Source of the DNA: Stenotrophomonas sp. SAU14A_NAIMI4_8
GTDB taxonomy: Bacteria > Pseudomonadota > Gammaproteobacteria > Xanthomonadales > Xanthomonadaceae
Direction of reading: 5' to 3'
DNA length: 64,000 bases
Assembly: GCF_003086695.1 (NCBI RefSeq)
Contig: NZ_CP025999.1
Location: 980,820-1,044,819 of the forward strand
Part shown: piece after piece, positions 1 through 8,222 of the stretch
Layout: each line of letters begins with the position of its first letter
Position numbering within the stretch: the first letter of the stretch is position 1
The notes under the pieces: model-generated
What the model saw: the letters and a program-made list of their open reading frames with translations, nothing else
What the model was told of the DNA's origin: nothing
Database searches by the model: none
Position numbers and translations under genes: made by a program

Positions 1-24
1 ACGACACAGGGCGACGGCTTTCAT
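1..24 (-). CDS. Start of a minus-strand gene (partial, 5' end only)
   Basis: On the minus strand two consecutive ATG codons (27-25 and 24-22) are followed by codons reading K-A-V-A-L-C-R to the window edge. A GGAG lies 5 nt upstream of the second ATG, which is therefore preferred. The short hydrophobic beginning could open a signal peptide. Only eight codons are visible, so no function can be given. It would be transcribed divergently from ompA across an approximately 350-bp intergenic region. Confidence 0.3.
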
Positions 25-382
25 CATGACTCCGGCTCGGTTCGTGCGTTCATCATAAGGTTCCTCACCTCGATGGGCGCGCGCTGAATCGTCGCGAGTT
101 TCCCTTTTCCGCAGTTGTCACATTGTGTCCTTAATGCCCCTCAAACCCTTGTGCCACGGGGGTATTGCGGATTTTCATGATCCTGTATAGGGTTTCAACG
201 TCGGACCGGTGGCTGGTCGGGTACGACGCTTCACATGTTACGGGACTGTTAACATGACCTTCACCCGCCTGAGCATAATGTTCGCGGCGGTGGCGTGCTG
301 AATCGGCTGTCTGAACATCGACGCAGTAGTGCTGGCCCATGCCTCTACCGGTTTCATACCCCCGAAATAGGAGCTGTACTCA

Positions 383-1474
383 ATGAACAAGAAGATCCTT
401 ACTGCCGCGCTGCTGGGCGGTCTGGCTTTCGCCCAGGCTGCGTCGGCGCAGGAGTTCGATGACCGCTGGTACCTGACCGGTTCGGCTGGCTTCAACTTCC
501 AGGACAGCGACCGTCTGACCAATGACGCCCCGTTCGTCACCCTGGGTCTGGGCAAGTTCATCAGCCCGAACTGGTCGCTGGACGGTGAGCTGAACTACCA
601 GAACCCGAACTTCGACGCCAACCAGGATCTGAACTGGTCGCAGTACGGCGTGTCGTTCGACCTGCGTCGCCACTTCATCCAGGAAGGCCGCGGCTGGAAC
701 CCGTACATCGTCGGTGGCCTGGGCTACCAGAAGTCCGAGGAAGAGTACGCTGCTCTGGACAACAACGGTCCGCGTGAGCGCAAGGACGGCAACCTGTCGG
801 CCAAGCTGGGCGTCGGCCTGCAGACCACCTTCGAAAAGCGCGTTGCTGTCCGCGCCGAAGTGGCCTACCGCGCTGATTTCGACGACCAGAGCGTTGCCGC
901 TCGTGACGAAAGCTGGTTCGGCGACGTGCTGGCTTCGGTCGGCGTCGTGATCCCGCTGGGCCCGGCCCCGGTGGCTGCTGCCCCGGCTCCGGCTCCGGTT
1001 GCCCCGAGCTGCGCCGACCTGGACGACGACGGTGACGGCGTCAACAACTGCGACGACAAGTGCCCGAACTCGCAGCCGGGTCAGACCATCGGTCCGGACG
1101 GTTGCCCGGTGCCGGTCTCGATCGACCTGAAGGGCGTGAACTTCGACTTCGACAAGTCGAACCTGCGTCCGGACGCTGTGGCCATCCTGTCGGAAGCTTC
1201 GGAAATCCTGAAGCGCTACCCGGATCTGCGCGTTGAAGTGGCCGGTCACACCGACTCGAAGGGTACCGACGCTTACAACCAGAAGCTGTCCGAGCGTCGC
1301 GCCACCGCGGTGTACAACTACCTGACCCAGAACGGCGTGGACGCTTCGCGTCTGCAGGGCCCGATCGGCTACGGCGAGAGCCGTCCGATTGCCCCGAACA
1401 CCAACCCGGATGGTTCGGACAACCCGGAAGGTCGCGCCAAGAACCGTCGTACCGAGCTGAACGTCCAGAACTAA
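383..1474 (+). CDS. ompA: OmpA-family outer membrane porin
   Basis: 363-residue outer membrane protein anchoring the envelope to peptidoglycan. Residues 1-22 form a signal peptide ending ASA. Residues about 23-193 are an eight-stranded OmpA-type barrel rich in alternating aromatic segments. A Pro-Ala linker (about 196-208) follows. Then comes a calcium-binding thrombospondin type 3 stretch (DLDDDGDGVNNCDDKCPN) and an OmpA C-terminal peptidoglycan-binding domain (about 244-360) with NFDFDKSNL, GHTDSKG and NRRTEL. The length and the TSP3 linker match the OprF/OmpA class of xanthomonads. Codon use is strongly biased, as for an abundant protein. It is a single gene with its own terminator. Confidence 0.95.
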   Translation: MNKKILTAALLGGLAFAQAASAQEFDDRWYLTGSAGFNFQDSDRLTNDAPFVTLGLGKFISPNWSLDGELNYQNPNFDANQDLNWSQYGVSFDLRRHFIQEGRGWNPYIVGGLGYQKSEEEYAALDNNGPRERKDGNLSAKLGVGLQTTFEKRVAVRAEVAYRADFDDQSVAARDESWFGDVLASVGVVIPLGPAPVAAAPAPAPVAPSCADLDDDGDGVNNCDDKCPNSQPGQTIGPDGCPVPVSIDLKGVNFDFDKSNLRPDAVAILSEASEILKRYPDLRVEVAGHTDSKGTDAYNQKLSERRATAVYNYLTQNGVDASRLQGPIGYGESRPIAPNTNPDGSDNPEGRAKNRRTELNVQN

Positions 1475-1505
1475 GTTCTGACGCTCTGCCAGTAAGACAC
1501 AGCAG

Positions 1506-1535
1506 GACCCGGCTTCGGCCGGGTCTTGTTGTTTG
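1506..1535 (+). terminator. Rho-independent terminator of ompA
   Basis: Eight-bp perfect stem GACCCGGC / GCCGGGTC with a TTCG loop, followed by TTGTTGTTTG, 31 bp after the ompA stop codon. Confidence 0.85.
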
Positions 1536-1692
1536 TGGAGCCAGGGAATGTGCTGGTACCAGTAAAAGGCGACCGTCCATCGGCTTTTTCTCCAGAAAAC
1601 CAACAAGTTGCCGTATTCATTGAAGGTTCCGCTTGAAAGCTGTGCCGGCATTGCTAAACTCGCCGCGTCACTTCCTTCCGTGGATGCCCCTC

Positions 1693-2202
1693 ATGTTGCG
1701 CTCTGCATCGGCCGCCGTTCTGGCGCTGGCCCTGGTTCCCGCTGCCCACGCCGCGGTTGATTGCTCGGTCAACACCAGCGCGTCGCCGCTGCCCCTGCCG
1801 GCCACCGCCATCGCGCCGGTGGCTGACGAGCTGTACATCCGCGGCAGCCAGCTGGGCATGTCCGCCGGCGTGCTGGGCAGCAGCTACGATCCGTCGCAGT
1901 CGCTGGACCAGGTGCTGCAGCGCCTGCGCATCGATGGCTGCCAGAACATCGCCAAGGCCATTCCGAGTGCGCCGGCGGTGAAGCCGAACGACCCGGCCGC
2001 GTACAAGCCGCAGACCGAGTTCGACAACACGCCGTGGCGCTTCGACATGAGCCAGAACGGCAAGCGCATGACCGCCGAAGAGTTCGACGCCTGGATGAAG
2101 GCGCGCGGCGTGCGCGTGGTCAAGGCACGCCCGGCACCGGCCGCGGCGCCGGCGCCCGCCACCGAAGCACCGGCTGAAACCAAGCCGGGCGAGAAGAAGT
2201 AA
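1693..2202 (+). CDS. Exported protein with C-terminal FDAWMKA motif
   Basis: About 169 residues with no recognised enzyme domain. The chosen ATG begins a clear signal peptide (about 20 residues, cleavage after AHA). An in-frame ATG three codons earlier (1684) is equally possible, and a TTG start at 1633 is less likely because the extension is not signal-like. Near the C-terminus it carries TPWRFDMSQNGKRMTAEEFD-type sequence followed by AWMKARGVRVVK, then an Ala/Pro-rich low-complexity tail. The same motif recurs in the lipoprotein at 3119-3454, so the two are probably paralogous envelope proteins. Function unknown. Confidence 0.75.
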   Translation: MLRSASAAVLALALVPAAHAAVDCSVNTSASPLPLPATAIAPVADELYIRGSQLGMSAGVLGSSYDPSQSLDQVLQRLRIDGCQNIAKAIPSAPAVKPNDPAAYKPQTEFDNTPWRFDMSQNGKRMTAEEFDAWMKARGVRVVKARPAPAAAPAPATEAPAETKPGEKK

Positions 2203-2222
2203 GCCGCGCGGGGAGCAGAGGC

Positions 2223-3032
2223 TTGCGCACGCGCCGCCCGCCTGCCACCCCCGCCGCCCGCGCCCACGCACCGCGTGGGCGTGCGACTGCCACTGCGGCA
2301 CCGACCGGGGTTCGCCATGGCCTGGCCCGCGTGTTGTCCAAGGCGGGCGTCTGCTCGCGTACCGAAGCCGCGCGCTGGATTGCCGAAGGCCGCGTGCGCG
2401 TGTCCGGGCGCATCGTGCGTGACCCCGAATTCCCGATTGTCAGCCCGGCGCCACCGATCGAGGTGGATGGCCAGCCGCTGGCGCCGCCGCAGCGCCTGTA
2501 CCTGATGCTGAACAAACCGCGCGGGGTGGTGACCACCGCCCAGGACGAGCGTGGGCGCGACACGGTATACCGCTGTTTCGATGGCGCCGGCCTGCCCTGG
2601 ATCGCCCCGGTGGGGCGCCTGGACAAGGCCAGCGAAGGGCTGCTGCTGTTCAGTAACGATCCGCAGTGGGCCGCGCGCCTGACCGATCCGCAGACCGGGC
2701 CGGACAAGACCTATCACGTGCAGACCGACCGCCTGCCCGACGACGCCACCCTGGCGGCGCTGCAGGCCGGTATTGAAGACGAGGGCGAGTTCCTGGTGGC
2801 CCGTGCCGTGCGCGTCCTGCGCAGCGGCGACAAGACCGCGTGGCTGGAGGTGGTGCTCGAAGAGGGCCGCAACCGCCATATCCGTCGCCTGTTGGCGGCC
2901 TTCGACCTGCAGGTGCTGCGCCTGGTCCGGGTCGCGATCGGCGGGCTGGTGCTTGGCGATCTCGGCAAGGGGCAATGGCGGGAGCTGCAGGTCAGCGACC
3001 AGCAGCAGCTTGTGGCTGCTGCACCGGGCTGA
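2223..3032 (+). CDS. RsuA/RluB/E/F-family rRNA pseudouridine synthase
   Basis: 269-residue enzyme converting a specific uridine of ribosomal RNA to pseudouridine. Residues about 33-62 form an S4 RNA-binding domain (LARVLSKAGVCSRTEAARWI). The catalytic block GRLDKASEGLLL places the nucleophilic aspartate at D134, and NRHIRR near the C-terminus is the conserved RNA-contact motif. The N-terminal 30 residues are Arg/Ala/Pro-rich. The start is a TTG with GGGGAG 9 nt upstream; no better in-frame start was found before the S4 domain. It lies between the two FDAWMKA proteins. RluE, RluF or RsuA specificity cannot be settled from sequence alone. Confidence 0.85.
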   Translation: MRTRRPPATPAARAHAPRGRATATAAPTGVRHGLARVLSKAGVCSRTEAARWIAEGRVRVSGRIVRDPEFPIVSPAPPIEVDGQPLAPPQRLYLMLNKPRGVVTTAQDERGRDTVYRCFDGAGLPWIAPVGRLDKASEGLLLFSNDPQWAARLTDPQTGPDKTYHVQTDRLPDDATLAALQAGIEDEGEFLVARAVRVLRSGDKTAWLEVVLEEGRNRHIRRLLAAFDLQVLRLVRVAIGGLVLGDLGKGQWRELQVSDQQQLVAAAPG

Positions 3033-3118
3033 AGTCCGGCCCACGGCTGGCCGCGGCCAGCCACCGTTCCAGGCGTAGGGGGCGCCTGGTTTTCGATTTA
3101 CTTGAACGGAGTGTGCCC

Positions 3119-3454
3119 ATGTACCCGACCCTCAACCGAACCCTGCGCTGCGCCGGCCTGCTGTTGCCGCTGGCCGTGCTGACCGCCTGCAGCGGCCACA
3201 AGAAGGTGGCCAAGGCCGAAACCCCGGCCGAGGCGCCGGTGGTGGAGGTAAAGACCCCGGAACTGGATGGCCGCGGCAGCTACCGCTTCATGATGAGCAA
3301 CGGCGACCAGAAGATGACCGCCGACCAGTTCGATGCCTGGATGAAGGCCAACGGCATCCGCGTGGCCAAGGGCAACGCGCAGGACGCCGCCGCCAAGCCG
3401 GTGGTGGTGGCCAGCAAGGACGAGCCCAAGGACAAGAAGAAAAAGAAGAAGTAA
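3119..3454 (+). CDS. Lipoprotein with FDAWMKA motif and poly-lysine tail
   Basis: 111-residue putative lipoprotein. The signal peptide ends in lipobox LTAC, so C24 would be lipidated. Residues about 54-86 contain YRFMMSNGDQKMTADQFDAW followed by MKANGIRVAKG, the same motif as in the exported protein at 1693-2202. The tail is Lys-rich and ends in six lysines. GGAG lies 8 nt before the ATG. Role unknown; the basic tail could bind an anionic envelope component, but this is a guess. Confidence 0.75.
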   Translation: MYPTLNRTLRCAGLLLPLAVLTACSGHKKVAKAETPAEAPVVEVKTPELDGRGSYRFMMSNGDQKMTADQFDAWMKANGIRVAKGNAQDAAAKPVVVASKDEPKDKKKKKK

Positions 3455-3460
3455 GCACCG

Positions 3461-3637
3461 GTAGGTGCCGACCTTGGTCGGCACGCGCTGCCTGATGGGG
3501 TCAGAGCCCTTTCCTGCGGAAAGGGATCCGACCCCGCGCGGGGTCAGCACGCCATCAGCCCGGTAGGTGCCGACCTTGGTCGGCACGCTCTGCGCGGTGG
3601 GGTCAGAGCCCTTTCCAGCGGAAAGGGATCCGACCCC
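3461..3637. repeat. Cluster of four palindromic repeats (SMAG-type and GGGGTC-type)
   Basis: Two GTAG-headed palindromes (3461-3484 and 3563-3586, arms GTGCCGACC/GGTCGGCAC) alternate with two 39-bp palindromes (3497-3535 and 3599-3637, beginning GGGGTCAGAGCCCTTTCC and ending GGAAAGGGATCCGACCCC). The GTAG type matches the SMAG repeat family of S. maltophilia. They fill the gap between the convergent lipoprotein gene and kbl and may act as transcription or RNA-stability barriers. Confidence 0.85.
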
Positions 3638-3645
3638 GGACCTGA

Positions 3646-4854
3646 TCAGCCCTTGATCACGCCCAGTTCCACGCCGATGCGGGTGAACGCATCGATCGCG
3701 CGGTCCAGGTGCTCGCGGGTGTGGGCGGCACTGATCTGGGTGCGGATGCGCGCCTGGCCCTTGGGCACCACCGGGAAGAAGAAGCCGATCGCGTAGATGC
3801 CTTCTTCCAGCAGGCGCTCGGCGAACTTCTGCGCCAGCGGTGCGTCGTACAGCATCACCGGGCTGATCGGGTGCACGCCCGGCTTCACGTCGAAGCCGGC
3901 GGCCACCATCTTTTCGCGGAAGTAGGCGGTGTTCTGCACCAGCGTGCTGCGCAGGTCATCAGCGGCGGCCAGCATCTCGAAGGCCTTGATGCCGGCGGCC
4001 ACCACGTGCGGCGGCAGCGAGTTGGAGAACAGGTAGGGGCGCGAACGCTGGCGCAGCAGTTCGATCACTTCGGCGCTGGCGCAGGTGAAGCCACCCAGCG
4101 CGCCGCCCATGGCCTTGCCCAAGGTGCCGGTGATGATGTCGATCTTTTCCAGCACGCCCTTCACTTCGGCCGAGCCGCGGCCGCTGGCACCGAGGAAGCC
4201 GGTGGCATGGCATTCGTCGATGTGCACCAGCGCGTTGTACTTCTTTGCCAGCGCGGTGATCTCGTCCAGCGGGGCGATGAAGCCGTCCATCGAGAACACG
4301 CCGTCGGTGGTGATCAGCTTGGTCTTGCAGCCGGCCGCATCAGCGGCCTGCAGCTGTGCTTCCAGGTCGGCCATGTCGCAGTTGGCGTAGCGGAAGCGCT
4401 TGGCCTTGCACAGGCGCACGCCGTCGATGATCGAGGCATGGTTCAGTGCGTCGGAAATGATCGCGTCGTTCTCACCGAGCAGCGGCTCGAACAGGCCGCC
4501 GTTGGCGTCGAAGCAGGCCGCGTAGAGGATCGTGTCCTGCTTGCCGAAGAAGTCGGCAATCTGCTTTTCCAGCTGCTTGTGCACGTCCTGGGTGCCGCAG
4601 ATGAAGCGCACCGAGGCCATGCCGAAGCCGTGGCTGTCCAGCGCGTCCTTGGCCGCCTGGATCAGGTCCGGGTGGTCGGCCAGGCCCAGGTAGTTGTTGG
4701 CGCAGAAGTTCAGCACGGTGCGGCCGTCGTCGAGGGTGATCTCGGCCGACTGCGGGCTGGTGATGATCCGCTCGGACTTGAACAGGCCCTGGGCGCGGAT
4801 GGCGTCCAGTTCGTCGGCGTAATGGCGGGTCAGGGCGGAGGAGGCGTCGGTCAT
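3646..4854 (-). CDS. kbl: 2-amino-3-ketobutyrate CoA ligase (glycine C-acetyltransferase)
   Basis: 402-residue PLP-dependent alpha-oxoamine synthase. It splits 2-amino-3-ketobutyrate with CoA into glycine and acetyl-CoA, the second step of threonine degradation after Tdh (gene at 6973-8010). HIDECHATG supplies the ring-nitrogen aspartate (D213), and TLGKAMGG contains the Schiff-base lysine K247. Length fits E. coli Kbl (398). The ATG at 4854 gives [10 protein letters not shown]; an upstream ATG at 4875 would add seven residues. Kbl and tdh are on the same strand but are not adjacent, unlike the usual tdh-kbl operon. Confidence 0.95.
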   Translation of the reverse strand: MTDASSALTRHYADELDAIRAQGLFKSERIITSPQSAEITLDDGRTVLNFCANNYLGLADHPDLIQAAKDALDSHGFGMASVRFICGTQDVHKQLEKQIADFFGKQDTILYAACFDANGGLFEPLLGENDAIISDALNHASIIDGVRLCKAKRFRYANCDMADLEAQLQAADAAGCKTKLITTDGVFSMDGFIAPLDEITALAKKYNALVHIDECHATGFLGASGRGSAEVKGVLEKIDIITGTLGKAMGGALGGFTCASAEVIELLRQRSRPYLFSNSLPPHVVAAGIKAFEMLAAADDLRSTLVQNTAYFREKMVAAGFDVKPGVHPISPVMLYDAPLAQKFAERLLEEGIYAIGFFFPVVPKGQARIRTQISAAHTREHLDRAIDAFTRIGVELGVIKG

Positions 4855-5052
4855 GGCGTGGGCACGGCTCAGCACGGGAAACCACCGATTCTACCGGGCA
4901 AGCCGGGCCGTCGACCGGGCAGGGCGCGGCACCGCCATGGCCGGCACATGTTGCATCGCAATAGCAAACGGGTTAAAAATTCGTGAACCGGCCCTGTCTG
5001 GCCCGGTTGCCGCTTCCGCCTTCCACGCCACCGCCCCCCACCGGAGACGCCC

Positions 5053-5745
5053 ATGAAGCACGCCCGTGCCTGCCTGACCCTCGCCGCCGCCCTCGCCCTG
5101 GCCCCGTTTGCCGCCAGTGCCCAGGAGGCCGAGTCGCCTTACAGCTGGAATGTCACCGCTGTTTCCGATTACCTGTTCCGTGGCGTCTCGCAGACCGACG
5201 AAGATCCGACCCTGCAGGCCGGCTTCACCTACACCAGCCCGGTCGGCCTGTATGCCGGCGTGTGGGGTTCGGGCGTGGATTTCGGCCCGGGCGACCCGAG
5301 CGTCGAAGTGGACTACCAGATCGGCTACGGCATTGACGCCACCGAACGCCTGAACTTCGATGTGCTGCTGAACCGCTACACCTACCCCGGTGCCAGCGAG
5401 CTGAACTACAACGAGCTGATCACCACCACCACGCTGGATGACACCTACAAGCTGACGGTGGCCTACAGCAACGACGTGTGGAACAGCAGCACCGATGGCT
5501 GGTACTACGCGCTGGGCGGTGAGTGGGGCCTGCCGCAGGACTTCACGCTGAGCGCCAACGTCGGCCGCAGCACCTTCGAAAAGGGCATCGCCAAGGATTA
5601 CACCGACTGGAACGTCGGCGTCAGCCGTCAGTTCGGCATGTTCAACGTAGGCCTGGGCTACTACGGTACCGACAGCGACGGCCGCTACAACTCCGGCAAG
5701 CTGGCGCACAGCCGCGTGATGCTGTCGGTTGCCATCGGCAACTGA
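5053..5745 (+). CDS. TorF-family putative porin
   Basis: 230-residue outer membrane beta-barrel protein. Signal peptide 1-23 (ending ASA). The mature start SPYSWNVTAVSDYLFRGVSQ is characteristic of the TorF / Gcw_chp porin family, with amphipathic strands throughout and a final strand SRVMLSVAIGN. It is a single gene flanked by a SMAG palindrome and a shared terminator. Substrate unknown. Confidence 0.85.
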   Translation: MKHARACLTLAAALALAPFAASAQEAESPYSWNVTAVSDYLFRGVSQTDEDPTLQAGFTYTSPVGLYAGVWGSGVDFGPGDPSVEVDYQIGYGIDATERLNFDVLLNRYTYPGASELNYNELITTTTLDDTYKLTVAYSNDVWNSSTDGWYYALGGEWGLPQDFTLSANVGRSTFEKGIAKDYTDWNVGVSRQFGMFNVGLGYYGTDSDGRYNSGKLAHSRVMLSVAIGN

Positions 5746-5761
5746 CGCCGCAGGCGTTACG

Positions 5762-5785
5762 GTAGGTGCCTGGCTTGCCTGGCAC
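5762..5785 (+). repeat. SMAG-type palindrome
   Basis: GTAGGTGCC followed by an imperfect palindrome (TGGCTTGCCTGGCAC). It follows the porin gene directly and has the GTAG head of the SMAG family. Confidence 0.7.
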
Positions 5786-5793
5786 GCTCCACG

Positions 5794-5820
5794 AAAAAGG
5801 CGCCCGATGGGCGCCTTTTT
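5794..5820. terminator. Bidirectional terminator between convergent genes
   Basis: Symmetric A5-GGCGCCC-GAT-GGGCGCC-T5 hairpin that can serve the porin (+) and the peptidase (-). The minus-strand peptidase stop codon (5822-5820) touches its T-run. A 27-nt identical copy occurs at 6888-6914. Confidence 0.85.
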
Positions 5821-6809
5821 CATTGGGCAGGCGCTTGCTGCGTAGGTGGGGTCAGTGCCTTCACCCACGCCTGCCAGTGCTGCGTGAGCGTGGCAACATC
5901 GCCGCCCAACTGCAGCGGGGGGCCTGACTGTGCCAGCCAGTCGTCGAACGACTGGCCGTTGGCCAGGGCCAGGCTGATCTGGCCCAGCACGTCCGCGCGG
6001 CCACTGCGCTCGATGAGGAAGTCGGCCAGTGCCAGGCTCTGCTGGTAGAACGCTGCCAATGCCGCCCCCGTATCGCCCCGGGCCACCATGACCGTCAGCC
6101 CCGAGGCGCTGCTGCTGCCGTTGCCGGACAGTGCCGCGCGGCGTGCGGCGTCCATCGGATGCGGGGCCTGCAGGAAGCCGGGCAGGTCCTGGACGTGAGG
6201 CGAAGGGGTGCTGAGCAGGGCGCGGTACTGCTGGCGGCGTTCGGCCAGCATCGGGGACGGTTCCATCAGGATGGCAGCGGCTTCGTCCAGCCAGTCCGGC
6301 GCTGGCGTGGCGTAGTGGAGGCTGCCATCGGCGGTCTGCCCCGGCCAGAACCGCGCCTGGTACAGCGAATGGCCGATTTCGTGCGGCAGCACGTCCCCCG
6401 TGCTGAGGGAAGCCCTTGACACCAGTTGTTCGACCGCCGCCGCCGACAGCTCGGGCTGGGTGCGGCGCAGGTTTTCCCGCAGCAGGGTGCTCTTTTCCGC
6501 TGGCGAGGCCCACACGCGAACCCAGGGCAGCGCATGCCCATTCTGGAACGCATCACGCGCCTGCGGGGGCAGCGCGGCAGACAGGATCACTGCACCGAAG
6601 GGAACCTCGGCGCTGAAATGGCGCTGGAACGCGGAGACGGCCGTGGCTGTATGGCCGGCGGCCAGGCGTGCGCTGTCCTCATCGGCAGCGTAGAACCAGC
6701 CCTCGGCCGTGGCCACGCAGGCCAGCGTTACGTCGCCGGGTGGGGCGGGGCAGGGGAGCGCTGCTGCGGGGGCGGACAGCAGTACAGACATCAGAGCCGG
6801 CAGGTACAT
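5820..6809 (-). CDS. Putative secreted zinc metallopeptidase (HEIGH)
   Basis: About 329 residues. The ATG at 6809 opens a signal peptide (MYLPALMSVLLSAPAAA) and has GAGG 8 nt upstream; longer upstream readings lack signal features. LPHEIGHSLY gives an HExxH zinc site (H143, E144, H147), and DEAAA around E176 could provide the third ligand as in gluzincins. No further recognised domain. It lies between the porin and tdh, each separated by identical terminators, so it is probably monocistronic. Substrate unknown. Confidence 0.7.
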   Translation of the reverse strand: MYLPALMSVLLSAPAAALPCPAPPGDVTLACVATAEGWFYAADEDSARLAAGHTATAVSAFQRHFSAEVPFGAVILSAALPPQARDAFQNGHALPWVRVWASPAEKSTLLRENLRRTQPELSAAAVEQLVSRASLSTGDVLPHEIGHSLYQARFWPGQTADGSLHYATPAPDWLDEAAAILMEPSPMLAERRQQYRALLSTPSPHVQDLPGFLQAPHPMDAARRAALSGNGSSSASGLTVMVARGDTGAALAAFYQQSLALADFLIERSGRADVLGQISLALANGQSFDDWLAQSGPPLQLGGDVATLTQHWQAWVKALTPPTQQAPAQ

Positions 6810-6887
6810 CCATTTGCCTCGCGGTCGGGTCGTGCTCGATGGACCCGCCGGTAGTGCGGTTGGTTCCCGTGCAACCTGCCGCGCACG

Positions 6888-6914
6888 AAAAAGGCGCCCG
6901 ATGGGCGCCTTTTT
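6888..6914. terminator. Terminator downstream of tdh
   Basis: Hairpin identical in sequence to 5794-5820 (GGCGCCCGATGGGCGCC with A and T runs). It lies past the tdh stop on the minus strand and upstream of the peptidase start. Confidence 0.8.
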
Positions 6915-6926
6915 CATTTCCGGCGC

Positions 6927-6950
6927 GTGCCGAGCAAGCTCGGCACCTAC
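6927..6950 (-). repeat. SMAG-type palindrome (minus orientation)
   Basis: GTGCCGAGC AA GCTCGGCAC followed by CTAC, i.e. a GTAG head on the minus strand. It lies between the tdh stop codon and the 6888-6914 terminator. Confidence 0.75.
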
Positions 6951-6972
6951 CATTCGCGCGCGGAACCGAGGA

Positions 6973-8010
6973 TCAGTTCCAGCTGAGCACGACCTTGCCG
7001 GCCTTGCCTTCTTCCATCAGGTCGAAGCCCTTCTGGAAATCGTCGATCGGCAGCTGGTGGGTCATCACCTTGCCGAGCGGGAAGCCGGATAGCACCAGCT
7101 GGGTCATCTTGTACCAGGTCTCGTACATCTTGCGGCCGTAGATGCCCTGCACGGTCAGGCCCTTGAAGATGATCTTGTCCCAGTCGCAGCCGGCGCCCTT
7201 GGGCATGATGCCGAGCATGGCGATCTTGCCGCCGTGGTACATGCAGTCGAGCATGTCGTTGAACGCGCGCGGGTTGCCGCTCATTTCCAGGCCCACGTCG
7301 AAGCCCTCCATGTGCAGTTCCTTCATCACGTCCTTCAGCGACTGGTTGGCGACGTTCACCACGCGGGTGGCACCCATGTCGGCGGCCAGCTTCAGGCGGA
7401 AGTCGTTGACGTCGGTCACCACCACGTTGCGCGCGCCGATGTGCTTGCAGATGCCGGCGGCGATGATGCCGATCGGGCCGGCACCGGTGATCAGCACGTC
7501 TTCACCAATCACGTCGAATTCCAGCGCGCAGTGCGCGGCGTTGCCGTAGGGATCGAAGAACGCGGCCAGCTCGGACGGAATCTGGTCGGGAATCGGCCAC
7601 AGATTGCTGGCCGGCATCACCATGTATTCGGCGAAGGCGCCGTTGACGTTCACGCCGATGCCGACGGTGTTCGGGCACAGGTGCGGGCGGCCGCCGCGGC
7701 AGTTGCGGCAGTGGCCGCAGACGATGTGGCCTTCGGCCGACACGCGCTGGCCGATCTCGTAACCGGTCACGGCCGAGCCGAGCTCGGCGATGCGGCCAAC
7801 GAACTCATGGCCGATGGTCAGGCCCGGCTTGATGGTGCGCTGGCTCCACTCGTCCCACAGGTAGATATGCAGGTCGGTACCGCAGATGGCGGTCTTTTCC
7901 AGCTTGATCAGCACCTCGTTCGGGCCCGGGGTCGGAACCGGAACCTCTTCCAGCCAGATGCCCTTGGCGGCTTCGCGCTTGACCAGGGCCTTCATCGTTT
8001 GCTGCGCCAT
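6973..8010 (-). CDS. tdh: L-threonine 3-dehydrogenase
   Basis: 345-residue zinc-dependent medium-chain dehydrogenase oxidising L-threonine to 2-amino-3-ketobutyrate with [15 protein letters not shown] holds a catalytic zinc cysteine. [19 protein letters not shown] is the four-cysteine structural zinc lobe. [11 protein letters not shown] is the Rossmann glycine motif, and the end [17 protein letters not shown] matches E. coli Tdh. The start at 8010 reads [10 protein letters not shown]; an internal ATG at 7995 would match the E. coli start exactly, so the true start is one of these two. It is divergent from the peptidase gene at 8223. Confidence 0.95.
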   Translation of the reverse strand: MAQQTMKALVKREAAKGIWLEEVPVPTPGPNEVLIKLEKTAICGTDLHIYLWDEWSQRTIKPGLTIGHEFVGRIAELGSAVTGYEIGQRVSAEGHIVCGHCRNCRGGRPHLCPNTVGIGVNVNGAFAEYMVMPASNLWPIPDQIPSELAAFFDPYGNAAHCALEFDVIGEDVLITGAGPIGIIAAGICKHIGARNVVVTDVNDFRLKLAADMGATRVVNVANQSLKDVMKELHMEGFDVGLEMSGNPRAFNDMLDCMYHGGKIAMLGIMPKGAGCDWDKIIFKGLTVQGIYGRKMYETWYKMTQLVLSGFPLGKVMTHQLPIDDFQKGFDLMEEGKAGKVVLSWN

Positions 8011-8222
8011 CGGGTGGAACTCGTCAGGGGGAAAACGCGGATTATAGAGCGCTGGGCGCAATTCCCATGTTGCGCTGCGGGTGCGCAGCACCCCCCGGCA
8101 GCGCCGGGCCATGCCCGGCGGCCTTGCCCGCCGGACCGGCCCGCGCAGCCCATGACTTCCGGGCATCGGGCGGGGCAGGGGGCTGGGCTACACTCGGCGG
8201 TTCCATCATCAGGGGCTGCTCG

